Position numbers and translations under genes: made by a program | Shown here: in pieces, positions 27,084 through 35,135 of the stretch | Layout of the letters: the number at the start of each line of letters is the position of its first letter | Position numbering within the stretch: the first letter of the stretch is position 1 | The notes under the pieces: model-generated | Database searches by the model: none | Seen by the model: the letters and a program-made list of their open reading frames with translations, nothing else | What the model was told of the DNA's origin: nothing | Assembly: GCF_900101905.1 (NCBI RefSeq) | Contig: NZ_FNAJ01000002.1 | Span: 806,001-870,000 of the forward strand | DNA from: Myxococcus virescens | Lineage (GTDB): Bacteria; Myxococcota; Myxococcia; Myxococcales; Myxococcaceae | DNA length: 64,000 bases | Direction of reading: 5' to 3'

Positions 27084-27755
27084 TCATGCTCCAGGGCGAG
27101 AATAGTAGGGCTGGATGGGACCGCCCATGAGCTCAAAGCGGTGAATCAGCTCCCCTGCGTGTCTGAAAATCTCGGTGGGAGTCGCACCCTCGTTCGCGTC
27201 TTTGAACTCACGCCAGGCCCTGTTCCACTCGCCGCCGCGTTCGCCGCCTCGGTGAATCCGCTGATGGACGTGGCGTGGAATGGGCATCGTGTAGTCGTGG
27301 ATTTTCACTCCCTGCCGTTCGAACCAGCGGGCGAGGTCCTCTGCCTGCGGGAAGATGTGGTGTTTCTCCCAGCGCCCAGGCGTGAGTCGAGATGGCGCTG
27401 AGAAGAATCGCTCAGGGCCGCCCTTCCAGTTGGGGAACACCATGACGGCGCCCCGAGGCAGGTGCTGTCCTCCGCCCCAATGCCTCCGGGGGCCTCTGCC
27501 GGGAGCCGCGGCCGCCACGGGCGGGCGAGCCGGTGGGAAGCGCGCGAGCTCCACCGCGCCGTCCACGTCCTGACACCGGTAGAAGCCACAAGCGTCTCCC
27601 ATGCACAAGAGCGAGACGCACTGGTCCTCATCTGGCGTGGCGCACGCCTCCTCGGCGCCGTTCCATGCTTGCTGAGTGGGCACCTGCGGAGCCGACGCGC
27701 AGCCTGCCCACGGTGCCGTGAGCAGCAGTAGCCAGAGTGACAGGAGTGTTCGCAT
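27084..27755 (-). CDS. Sit-type lipoprotein toxin (SitA-like, DUF2380/TIGR02269-type)
   Basis: 223 residues. A lipoprotein signal ends PWAGC (Cys19). Next comes a Cys-rich stretch (EACATPDEDQCVSLLCMGDACGFYRC, quoted as EDQCVSLLCMGDACGFYRC), a Pro-rich linker, then a toxin domain from about 100: AVMVFPNWKGG, WEKHHIFPQAEDLARWF (residues 129-145), KIHDYTMPIP and a final HAGELIHRFELMGG. The HH and later IH/WN positions look like an HNH-type nuclease arrangement. Sit lipoproteins are handed between neighbouring Myxococcus cells by TraA/TraB outer-membrane exchange and kill cells lacking the immunity protein. The immunity gene follows after 6 bases. Confidence 0.8.
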   Translation of the reverse strand: MRTLLSLWLLLLTAPWAGCASAPQVPTQQAWNGAEEACATPDEDQCVSLLCMGDACGFYRCQDVDGAVELARFPPARPPVAAAAPGRGPRRHWGGGQHLPRGAVMVFPNWKGGPERFFSAPSRLTPGRWEKHHIFPQAEDLARWFERQGVKIHDYTMPIPRHVHQRIHRGGERGGEWNRAWREFKDANEGATPTEIFRHAGELIHRFELMGGPIQPYYSRPGA

Positions 27756-27785
27756 GGTTGGGGGAACCTATCGTCCAGCGCCGAG

Positions 27786-29066
27786 ATGGTCGTTAGAGTC
27801 CCGCCAGTGAGTGCCCCCCTGGACCTGGAGCGCGTCCGCCGCAAGGTGGAGGCGGGTGAGATTCTGAGCGACGCGGAGCTGGCCCTGCTCCGTGCCGAGG
27901 CGCAGCGTGGCACCGGCTCCGCCTTGCGCCTGGCCCTGGCGCACGCCCTCATCAACGCGGGCGCTGAACGTGAGGCGTTGCCCCTGCTGGAGAGCCTGCG
28001 GCGGGATTTCCCACGCGACCTGCCTGTGCGGCTGGGACTGGCGCGGGCCCTGCTCGGACTGGAGCGCCACGGCGACGCGGAGCGGCTGCTGACCGAGGTC
28101 CTGGCCCAATCGCCAGGAGACCCGGAGGTGCTCAAGGTGCTCGCGGTGCTGGGCCTGCGGCGCGGTGAAGCGGACAAGGCGCGTGCCTATGTCGCGGATG
28201 CGCTGGCTCGCGACCCCTTCGACGCCGAGGCGCGGCTGCTGAAGGAGGAGCTGGAGTCCGTGGACCTGCCGCCTCCGTCCGTTCCCCAGGAGCAGGTGCT
28301 GCGCCCGGAGTTCACCGCCGCGCTCACCGCCGCGCTGGGCCGCGCCCGGGTGGCGTTCCGACGGCAGGGGAAGGACCTGCTCGTGAAGCTCGCCACGGGC
28401 GGTGTCGGACGCGTGGACGTGGGCTCGCTGTACGCGGCCTATCAGGAGTCCCCGGGCACGCAGGGGCTCACTGCCTACGCGGATGCGCTGGCGGCGCGGC
28501 TCGGCGGGTTGTCCTCCGGCCTGAGCGCGGAGGTCGCGGCGTTGGAAGCGCGGCTGCGTCCGGTGCTGCGCCCAGCGGACTTCGCGGCGCGCGCCGTGGG
28601 CGCCTTGCACCGGCCCGGTCCCGCGGGTCTGGAAGTCTTCTACGTGCTGGAGGACGCGGAGTTCGTGCGCTACCTGCCCGAAGCCGCACTGGCCCCCGCG
28701 GGACTCACGCCGGAGTCGGCGGACGCGGCGGCGTGGCGCAACCTCGCCTCGCGTCTGGCTCCGGTGCGGCCCGTGCTCGTCGACCAGGGGGAAGTCCGGT
28801 TGGCGGAGGCCTTCTCCGGACTCTGGGCCGTCGCGGAGGGGGACGGCCACGACGCCGCGCGGCTGCTCCTGCCTCCGCAGCGCAAGGCGCTGGCCCTGCT
28901 CGCCGGAGAGGGCCCCCTGCGCGTGGCCCTCGGACGGCGGGAGCTGGTGCTGGTCTGCCGCGAGTCGGATGCCGCCGCGTGCGAGGCGCTGGCGCGACTC
29001 GTGCCCTCGCCAGATGGAATCCCGGGCACCTTCCGCCTGACGGAAGAGGGCCTGTCCGCGGTGTGA
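27786..29066 (+). CDS. Tetratricopeptide-repeat protein with DUF1444-like C-terminal region
   Basis: 426 residues from ATG 27786; a GTG at 27807 (VSAPLDLERV) is an equally possible start and neither has a clear ribosome binding site. Residues 20-155 hold about three TPR-like helix pairs (GSALRLALAHALINAGAEREALPLLESL and following, in pieces). The C-terminal 240 residues form an alpha/beta domain with YVLEDAEFVRYLPEAALAPAG, resembling DUF1444-type proteins (V..YV.D....V...). Cytoplasmic; function unknown. It diverges from the SitA-like gene, with 30 bases between starts, so their promoters must overlap or lie inside the genes. Confidence 0.7.
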   Translation: MVVRVPPVSAPLDLERVRRKVEAGEILSDAELALLRAEAQRGTGSALRLALAHALINAGAEREALPLLESLRRDFPRDLPVRLGLARALLGLERHGDAERLLTEVLAQSPGDPEVLKVLAVLGLRRGEADKARAYVADALARDPFDAEARLLKEELESVDLPPPSVPQEQVLRPEFTAALTAALGRARVAFRRQGKDLLVKLATGGVGRVDVGSLYAAYQESPGTQGLTAYADALAARLGGLSSGLSAEVAALEARLRPVLRPADFAARAVGALHRPGPAGLEVFYVLEDAEFVRYLPEAALAPAGLTPESADAAAWRNLASRLAPVRPVLVDQGEVRLAEAFSGLWAVAEGDGHDAARLLLPPQRKALALLAGEGPLRVALGRRELVLVCRESDAAACEALARLVPSPDGIPGTFRLTEEGLSAV

Positions 29067-29073
29067 GGCGGTT

Positions 29074-29688
29074 TCAGCCCGCCGTGCCCGCGGGCAGCTG
29101 GTCCACGAACAGCACCTCGCGGTAGCCCAGCGTGAGCAGCAGCGCCCGCAGTGAACGCTCCGCGGACTCCCGCGCCCGCCGCTGGAGTTTCCCGTTCGAG
29201 CGGACCTCCTGCTCGAAGGCGAGGCGGGCCTTCTCCAGCAACTGCGCCGTCTGCTCGCTGTCCAGGTTGGAGTCGATGACCTCCGTCTCCCCGGGACGCA
29301 GCTCCACCTTCACCTCCATGGGTGGCAGCACCACGTAGACGCGCGTGCCCGTCACCTGGAGATGAGAGCGGTCGAAGCGCTGGAAGTCGAAGCCCAGGTG
29401 CGCGTTCGCGAAGACGATGGCGCGGCCATGCGGATTCTGGAGCGCGTAACGCGCCCAGTTCAGCACGTCCTTCCAGAGCGCATCCGTGGCCTGGGGCTCC
29501 GGCGTGAAGGTCACCTTCTTGTAGAGCGCGACCTCCAGCGTCTCCAGCCGGGCCACGTCCCGCATCTGCTGCACGACGGACGGCGTGTCCGGCAGCGATG
29601 GCGATGCGGGCTTCATCAGCAGCCAGGCCCCCAGCGCGCCGAGCGCGGCGCCCAGGACGACGGTGAGGACTCGCGAGAGGTGCGCCAT
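29074..29688 (-). CDS. DUF4230 membrane-anchored protein
   Basis: 204 residues from ATG 29688, supported by GGAGG about 12 bases upstream; an alternative ATG at 29733 would overlap the regulator stop by four bases. One N-terminal membrane anchor (about 3-22) followed by an extracytoplasmic DUF4230 domain: RLETLEVALYKKVTFTPEP, RAIVFANAHLGFDFQRFD and RVYVVLPPMEVKVEL in order, ending with helices LEKARLAFEQEVRSNGKLQRRA. Function unknown. It is downstream of the XRE-cupin regulator on the same strand. Confidence 0.75.
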   Translation of the reverse strand: MAHLSRVLTVVLGAALGALGAWLLMKPASPSLPDTPSVVQQMRDVARLETLEVALYKKVTFTPEPQATDALWKDVLNWARYALQNPHGRAIVFANAHLGFDFQRFDRSHLQVTGTRVYVVLPPMEVKVELRPGETEVIDSNLDSEQTAQLLEKARLAFEQEVRSNGKLQRRARESAERSLRALLLTLGYREVLFVDQLPAGTAG

Positions 29689-29729
29689 GGGCCCCAGTGT
29701 ACCTCCTCGGGCAGGCGCTTCCGGCGAGC

Positions 29730-30287
29730 TCATAGCGAAGGCGCCAGCAGGACGACCGAGTAACCCACGGCCGTCCGTGCTCCAGGATTCTCGTACGAGT
29801 GCTTCTGGTCCCCCCGGAAGACGACCACGTCCCCGGGCTGGAGGTGGAAGCGCTCCCCACTGGCGACGAGCACCAGCTCCCCCGACTCACATGCCAGGTA
29901 CTCCCGGGTGCCGGGGGTGTGCGGAACGCCGGTGATGCGCACCTGCGGCGGCAGCTCCACGCGGTCGAACTCCATGCCAGGCAGCGGGTCCGGCAGCAGC
30001 TTGCGCAGCATGCCGCCCCCACGCGTCCGGACGGGCAGGATGGCGCGCGGGTAGTGCCGGGCACTGGCGCGGGGCTTCGCAATCAGCTCCTCCAGCGACA
30101 CCTGGAGCGCGGCGGCCACGCGGTGCAGCACGGACAGCGTCGGGTTGGCCGCGCCGGACTCCAGATGGGCCCAGGTGGCGCGCGGCACGCCCGCCAGCCG
30201 GGACAGCTGCGCCTGTGTGGCGCCTCGCGTCTCGCGCAGGGAACGGATGTTGCGGGCCAGTCTGCCGGGCAGGTCATCGTCGTTCAT
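29730..30287 (-). CDS. XRE-family regulator with C-terminal cupin sensor
   Basis: 185 residues from ATG 30287. Helix-turn-helix of the XRE type at about 8-62 (LARNIRSLRETRGATQAQLSRLAGVPRATW in pieces), then a cupin barrel (about 105-180: GTREYLACESGELVLVASG and LQPGDVVVFRGDQKHSYEN). Such proteins repress neighbouring genes and sense a small ligand with the cupin. The start codon lies 4 bases from the inverted repeat 30291-30305 and has no clear ribosome binding site, so either a longer start or near-leaderless, autoregulated expression is possible. It diverges from the SDR/QueA-like operon, which is its likely target. Confidence 0.88.
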   Translation of the reverse strand: MNDDDLPGRLARNIRSLRETRGATQAQLSRLAGVPRATWAHLESGAANPTLSVLHRVAAALQVSLEELIAKPRASARHYPRAILPVRTRGGGMLRKLLPDPLPGMEFDRVELPPQVRITGVPHTPGTREYLACESGELVLVASGERFHLQPGDVVVFRGDQKHSYENPGARTAVGYSVVLLAPSL

Positions 30288-30290
30288 GGA

Positions 30291-30325
30291 TTGGCAATCT
30301 GCCAAGCCCTTGGCCCACATGCCAA
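30291..30325. promoter_or_regulatory. Tandem inverted repeats, probable operator of the XRE-cupin regulator
   Basis: TTGGCA-ATC-TGCCAA (30291-30305) is a perfect 6-bp palindrome with a 3-base spacer. Five bases on, TTGGC-CCACAT-GCCAA (30310-30325) repeats the same half-sites with a 6-base spacer. Both lie in the 85-base divergent region between the regulator and the SDR gene. Seen directly; binding by the regulator is inferred. Confidence 0.7.
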
Positions 30326-30372
30326 CGCAATGGCGAGCGGCGTGTATCTCCCGTCGCAAGGAGAACGCACGA

Positions 30373-31101
30373 ATGAATCGCATCGACAAGAGCATCCTGA
30401 TTACGGGCGCGAGCCGGGGACTGGGGCTGGCGCTGATGAATGGCTTGGCTCGCCGGGGCGCGCGGGTGGTGGGCGTGGCGCGTCATGCCGCGGAGATGGA
30501 GGCCGTCGCGGAGGCGCTGCGCTGGGAGGGGCTGGAGGCGCACGCGCTGGCCTACGACGTGGGGGACAAGGAGGCCATCTACCCGATGGTGGGCGCGGCC
30601 ACCGCGCTGGTGGGCCCGCTGGACGTGCTGGTCCACAACGCGAGCACGCTGGGGCCCACACCGCTGCCGCTGCTGCTGGACACCGCCTGCGAGGACCTGC
30701 AGCGCGTGCTGGAGGTCAACGTGGTGGGCCCCTTCCGCCTCACCAAGGCGGTGGCCGGGAACATGGCGGTGCGAGGCAAGGGGCTGGTCATGCACATCAC
30801 CTCGGATGCGGCGGTGTCCGCCTATCCCCGCTGGGGCGCATACGGCGTGTCCAAGGCCGCGCTGGAGCACCTGGGGCGCGTCTGGGCCGCGGAGCTGGAG
30901 GGCACGGGCGTGCGCTTCGTCTCGGTGGACCCCGGGGAGATGGACACGCGGATGTACCGCGACGCGGTGCCGGATGGGGACTACTCGCAGTTGAGCCGCC
31001 CGGAGGCGGTGGCGGCCCGGCTCGTGGAGTGGATGGTGTGGCAGTCGGAGTCTGTGCCCTCGGGCGCCCGCCTGGAGGCAGCGAAGCTGGAGGCCGCATG
31101 A
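30373..31101 (+). CDS. Short-chain dehydrogenase/reductase
   Basis: 242 residues from ATG 30373, with AAGGAG a suitable distance upstream. Classical SDR: TGASRGLG (11-18) for NAD(P), an HNAS strand, catalytic Ser144 in ITSDAA, Tyr157 and Lys161 in YGVSK, then SVDPGEMDTRMYRDAVPDGD. Cytoplasmic oxidoreductase of unknown substrate. Its stop overlaps the start of the QueA-like gene by ATGA, and both face the XRE-cupin regulator across the inverted repeats, so the SDR and the QueA-like enzyme probably serve one pathway under that regulator. Confidence 0.88.
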   Translation: MNRIDKSILITGASRGLGLALMNGLARRGARVVGVARHAAEMEAVAEALRWEGLEAHALAYDVGDKEAIYPMVGAATALVGPLDVLVHNASTLGPTPLPLLLDTACEDLQRVLEVNVVGPFRLTKAVAGNMAVRGKGLVMHITSDAAVSAYPRWGAYGVSKAALEHLGRVWAAELEGTGVRFVSVDPGEMDTRMYRDAVPDGDYSQLSRPEAVAARLVEWMVWQSESVPSGARLEAAKLEAA

Positions 31102-32123
31102 AGCCCGCGCGCTGGCCCGCGGACCACCCCGATGAGGGACGCCTGCTGCATGTGGAGCCGCGCGCCCGCCGCTATCGCGACACCCGCGTGGCGGACCTCC
31201 CGTCGCTGCTGCGCGCCGGGGACCTGCTGGTGGTGAACGACGCCGCCACGCTGCCCGCGTCGCTGGTGGGGCGAACGGAGTCCGGAGAGCGAATCGAGCT
31301 GCGCCTGCTGTCACGCGAGCCGGACGGAACCTGGACAGGGGTGCTCTTCGGCGCGGGGGACTGGCGACGGCGCACGGAGGACCGGCCACCACCGCCGGTG
31401 CTGGCCGTGGGCGCGGGGCTCGTGGTGGGAGGCCTGAAGGCGCGGGTGGTGGCGGTGCTGCCACCGTCTCCCCGATTGTTGCGGGTGGCCTTCGACGAGA
31501 CGGGGGCGGCGCTCTGGTCCGGGCTCTACCGGAGCGGGCGTCCGGTGCAGTACGCGTACATGGAGGCGCCGCTGTCGCTGTGGCATGTGCAGACGGCGTA
31601 TGGCGCGCGGCCCTGGTCCGTGGAGGCGCCCTCCGCGGGGCTGCCCCTCTCCTGGAGCGTGCTGCTGACGCTGCGCAAGCAGGGCGTGCGGCTGGCCTCG
31701 CTCACCCACGCGGCGGGGCTGTCCTCCACGGGAGACTCGACGCTGGACGCGGCGTTGCCTCGGCCCGAGCGTTCCGACATTCCCGCCGCCACGGTGGAGG
31801 CCATCCTGCACACGCGCGCTTCCGGCGGGCGGGTGGTGGCGGTGGGCACCACCGTGGTGCGGGCCCTGGAGGGCCGCGCGGCGCGGCACGGCGGCTGGCT
31901 GGTGGCAGGGGAGGAGGTGACGGACCTGCTGCTGGGGCCGGGCTTCGTCCCCCGGCTGGTGCACGGGCTGCTCACCGGCGTGCACGAGCCGGGGAGCAGC
32001 CACCATGCGTTGCTCCAGGCCTTCGCGCCGTTGCCGCTGCTCCAGGAGGTGGCCGCGCACGCGGAGGCGCGCGGCTACCTGGGGCACGAGTTCGGAGACT
32101 CGTGCCTGCTGCTGGACGCGTGA
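31098..32123 (+). CDS. Divergent QueA-like S-adenosylmethionine-dependent ribosyltransferase-isomerase
   Basis: 341 residues. The QueA scaffold is clear: RYRDTRVADLPSLLRAGDLLVVND (quoted as DLPSLLRAGDLLVVND), ESGERIELRLL, GGRVVAVGTTVVRALEGRA and the ending GYLGHEFGDSCLLLDA. But motifs central in true QueA differ: TAGLHF reads SAGLPL, so the His is lost, and LHVGxGTF reads THAAGLSST. From memory this matches a QueA-like branch seen mostly in actinobacteria, also next to an SDR gene. QueA itself transfers a ribosyl unit from S-adenosylmethionine to make epoxyqueuosine in tRNA; this branch may act on something else. Coupled to the SDR by an ATGA overlap. Confidence 0.8.
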   Translation: MKPARWPADHPDEGRLLHVEPRARRYRDTRVADLPSLLRAGDLLVVNDAATLPASLVGRTESGERIELRLLSREPDGTWTGVLFGAGDWRRRTEDRPPPPVLAVGAGLVVGGLKARVVAVLPPSPRLLRVAFDETGAALWSGLYRSGRPVQYAYMEAPLSLWHVQTAYGARPWSVEAPSAGLPLSWSVLLTLRKQGVRLASLTHAAGLSSTGDSTLDAALPRPERSDIPAATVEAILHTRASGGRVVAVGTTVVRALEGRAARHGGWLVAGEEVTDLLLGPGFVPRLVHGLLTGVHEPGSSHHALLQAFAPLPLLQEVAAHAEARGYLGHEFGDSCLLLDA

Positions 32124-32143
32124 GCGGTGTGGGCCTCGGGGCC

Positions 32144-33364
32144 CTACTGGAGCTGCGTGGGCTCCAGCTCCACCTTCACCCAGCCGGGCTTGCGCACGTC
32201 GAAGTTGCGATACGCGTCAATGGCGCTGCCCATGGGCTCCACGTGGGACAGGATGGCCGTGGGGTCCACCACGCCAGTGCGCACCAGCTCCAGCAGCTTG
32301 GGGATGTACTTGCGGTGGTTGCAGTTGCCCATCTTCATCGTGAGGTTCTTGTTCATCGCCATGCCGATGGGGAATGTGCGCACCTGCGCCGGGTAGACGC
32401 CGATGATGGACAGGGTGCCGGCCTTGGCCAGTCCCTCCACGGCCCACATCAGGGCCTGCGCGGGCGCGTCGCCGGGCACCCAGTTGTCACCCTTGGGATT
32501 CGTTTTCGGGGCGGCTTCCTTCACCTCGCGCTTGAACTCGGCCTTCTCCTGGTGGGCCTTCTTCGCCGCGGGGCCGTGGTGGGGATGCATGGCGTCCACG
32601 CCCACCGCGTCGATGGCGCGGTCCACGCCAATGCCGTTGGTGAGGCGCTTGAGCGTCTCGAGCGGGTCTTCCTCCTCGAAGTTGATGACCTCGGCGCCCT
32701 GGGCCCGCGCCAGGTCCAGCCGGTCCTCGTGGCAGTCGATGGCGAAGACACGGCCGGCGCCCAGCAGCTTCGCGCTGACGATGGCGAAGAGGCCCACGGG
32801 ACCGCAGCCGAACACCGCCACGGTGTCCCCGGGTTTGATTTCCGCCAGCTCCGCGCCCATGTAGCCGGTGGGGAAGATGTCGGAGATGAGGATGGCCTGC
32901 TCGTCGCTGACGCCCTCGGGAATGCGCACCAGACCCACGTTCGCGAAGGGCACCCGCACCTTCTCCGCCTGCATGCCGTGGAAGGGCCCCGTCTCCTGGG
33001 GACCGCCGAAGAAGGCCGTGCCCGCGCTGGGGCCGTTGGGGTTGGCGTCGTTGCACTGCGCGTGGTACCCGGCGCGGCAGTACGAGCAGTTGCCACAGGC
33101 GATGGTGGACGGGATGACCACCCGGTCGCCGATGTTGAGGTTGCGGACGTCATCGCCCAGCGCCTCGATGACGCCCACGCCTTCGTGGCCCAGGATGGTG
33201 CCCGGCTTCATGCCCGGCATGGTGCCGCGAATCATGTGGAGGTCCGTGCCGCAGATGGCGCTCGCCGTCAGGCGGACGATGGCATCCGTCGGCTTCTCGA
33301 TTCGCGGCTCCTCCACGTCGTCGAGCCGGATGTCCCCAATCCCATGGAAAACGACAGCCTTCAT
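32144..33364 (-). CDS. Zinc-dependent alcohol dehydrogenase (MDR superfamily)
   Basis: 406 residues from ATG 33364, with AGGAG upstream. Catalytic zinc ligands in AICGTDLHMIRG and GHEGVGVIEALG; structural zinc cysteines in ACGNCSYCRAGYHAQC; Rossmann segment VAVFGCGPVGLFAI and an acidic residue in VFAIDCHEDRLDLA, favouring NAD. The insert with NPNGPSAGTAFFGGPQE and the central Lys-rich stretch resemble glutathione-dependent formaldehyde-dehydrogenase-like and related aldehyde-dismutase-type enzymes, but the substrate cannot be told. Cytoplasmic. Converges with the QueA-like gene; stands alone on its strand. Confidence 0.85.
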   Translation of the reverse strand: MKAVVFHGIGDIRLDDVEEPRIEKPTDAIVRLTASAICGTDLHMIRGTMPGMKPGTILGHEGVGVIEALGDDVRNLNIGDRVVIPSTIACGNCSYCRAGYHAQCNDANPNGPSAGTAFFGGPQETGPFHGMQAEKVRVPFANVGLVRIPEGVSDEQAILISDIFPTGYMGAELAEIKPGDTVAVFGCGPVGLFAIVSAKLLGAGRVFAIDCHEDRLDLARAQGAEVINFEEEDPLETLKRLTNGIGVDRAIDAVGVDAMHPHHGPAAKKAHQEKAEFKREVKEAAPKTNPKGDNWVPGDAPAQALMWAVEGLAKAGTLSIIGVYPAQVRTFPIGMAMNKNLTMKMGNCNHRKYIPKLLELVRTGVVDPTAILSHVEPMGSAIDAYRNFDVRKPGWVKVELEPTQLQ

Positions 33365-33511
33365 TGCGCGCGCTCCTGCCCCCTCGGGGCCCCAAGACGA
33401 AAAGGGCCTGCGCGGACGCAGACCCGCGTGACTTGGAGCCTGGGCATCGCCCCGAATGAGGGCAAAGCGAGCGCCGCCCCCTCTTCTGCCCGGCGGACGG
33501 GGGAGCGGGGG

Positions 33512-35029
33512 CTAGCGGCCGTTGGAGGCGTGGTGGACGTGGAAGGTGAGCCGCTTGCCGAAGACGCGGCGGAAGTTCACGACCTCGCGGTCCGCGTTCC
33601 ACAGCTCCAGGTCCACGGGGTGCCGGGTGTGCAGGTGCAGCGCCACACCATCGCGGCCGTTGGTGGCCTTGAAGTCCTTGATGGGCTGGTGGTGGCTGAC
33701 GTCCAGGGCGTTGGCCACGCGCAGCAAGGTGGCCAGCTTGCGCACCGTCCGCGCCTCGGCTGGGTTGAGGCCCGCCATGCCGGCGTGGGTCAGCTCCGGC
33801 GGGCTGCGCCGGTGGTAGCGGGCGACGCGGGCCACCAGCTCGCGCTCGCGGTCGGCGAGGCCCGGCAGGTCGGCGTGGCGGATGAGGTAGTACGTGTGCT
33901 TGTGGTGCCGCTCGTAGCTGACGGCGTGGCCCACGTCGTGGAGGAGGGCGGCGACCTCCAGGTGGGAGCGCACCGACAGCGGCAACTGGTGCAGGGCGGC
34001 CAGGTTGTCGAACAGGGTGAGTGCCAGCCGGGCGACCTGTCGGGCATGCTTCTCGTCGAAGTAGAAGCGCTTGCCCAGAGCGAGGGCGGCGTCCGCGAGG
34101 CTGTGGTCCTGGCGGTGCTCATCCTGCCGGTAGAGCAGGTCCACGAGGATGCCGTCGCGCAGGCCGCGGTTGACGACGCTGACGGACTCGACGCCCAGGT
34201 GCCTGGCCACGCCCTCCAGGATGACAGCGCCGGAGACGATGATGTCCGCGCGGCGCGGGTCGAAGCGCTTGCGGCGGCGCTCGGGAGGCATCTGCGCCAG
34301 GGTGTCCACTGTCTGCGTGAGCTGCCGGACGGTGGCGTTGCCGCTGTTCTCCGCGGCGGCGAAGGACACCACGGCGTTGATGGTGCCGGACGAGCCGAGC
34401 GCCACGCGGGGGACGTTGGGCACCGTGGGGGGCAGCGTCTTTTGCAGCACGTCCGAGACGAAGCTGCGCATGAGGCGCAGCTGCCGGGGCGGCACGGTGC
34501 GCGAGGCGTCGAAGACCTCGGTGAGGCGCACGGAGCCCAGCGCGAGGCTCCAGAGGTTGTCGGGCTTCTCGCCCATGGCGGTGGCGATTTCGGTGCTGCC
34601 GCCGCCGATGTCGATGAGGAGCGAGCGCGTGTGGGACGGCTTGCGGTGGAGCACGCCCAGGCAGATGAGGCGGGCCTCTTCCTTTCCGCTGACGACCTCC
34701 AGGTTGAGGCTGGCCTCCTCGCGCACGCGGCGGACGATGTCGGCGCTGTTCTTGGCCTCACGCATGGCGCTGGTGGCCACGGCGCGCACCTGGGCCTTGT
34801 GGCGGCGGCAGAGGGCGGCGTAGCGGCGCAGGGTGGCCAGCAGGCGCTCGGCCGTCTCCTCCGGCATGGAACCGGTGGCGAAGACGCCCTCTCCCGGGCG
34901 GATGGCGTCGCGTTCCTGGTGCAGGGTTTCGAGCGCGCCGTCGGCGTCTGGCCGCGCCAGCTCCAGACGGACGGCGTTGGTGCCCACGTCAATGGCGGCG
35001 AGTACGGGCGGAGTGGGGCGAGAAGGCAT
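33512..35029 (-). CDS. ppx: Ppx/GppA phosphatase with C-terminal HD domain
   Basis: 505 residues from ATG 35029; the open frame upstream lacks family sequence. Ribonuclease-H/actin-like N-half: LAAIDVGTNAVRLELA (phosphate loop 1), AVATSAMREAKNS, the catalytic Glu region SGKEEARLICLGV, IDIGGGSTEIA and ALGSVRLTE. The second half is HD-type: VAALLHDVGHAVSYERHHKHTYYLI, quoted as AALLHDVGHAVSYE. Such proteins cut polyphosphate from the end and/or convert pppGpp to ppGpp; the HD module is usual in the long forms. In myxobacteria this would link to stringent response and phosphate storage. Monocistronic. Confidence 0.88.
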   Translation of the reverse strand: MPSRPTPPVLAAIDVGTNAVRLELARPDADGALETLHQERDAIRPGEGVFATGSMPEETAERLLATLRRYAALCRRHKAQVRAVATSAMREAKNSADIVRRVREEASLNLEVVSGKEEARLICLGVLHRKPSHTRSLLIDIGGGSTEIATAMGEKPDNLWSLALGSVRLTEVFDASRTVPPRQLRLMRSFVSDVLQKTLPPTVPNVPRVALGSSGTINAVVSFAAAENSGNATVRQLTQTVDTLAQMPPERRRKRFDPRRADIIVSGAVILEGVARHLGVESVSVVNRGLRDGILVDLLYRQDEHRQDHSLADAALALGKRFYFDEKHARQVARLALTLFDNLAALHQLPLSVRSHLEVAALLHDVGHAVSYERHHKHTYYLIRHADLPGLADRERELVARVARYHRRSPPELTHAGMAGLNPAEARTVRKLATLLRVANALDVSHHQPIKDFKATNGRDGVALHLHTRHPVDLELWNADREVVNFRRVFGKRLTFHVHHASNGR

Positions 35030-35135
35030 GGGTGGTTCTCGCCGGAGTCTACGGGGCTCCGGTGGTAATCGCAGCGGGAACCGCACCGGCAGGTTGGCCC
35101 CTCGCTTCAGCGCGTGACAGCCCTGTATCAGTTGC

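Noticed and set aside
31580..35068. Very long rightward open frame (over 1,100 codons) across the QueA-like, dehydrogenase and ppx region
   Set aside because: It runs antisense to three well-recognised genes; composition (His, Arg, Val, Gly rich) is the usual artefact of GC-rich third positions.
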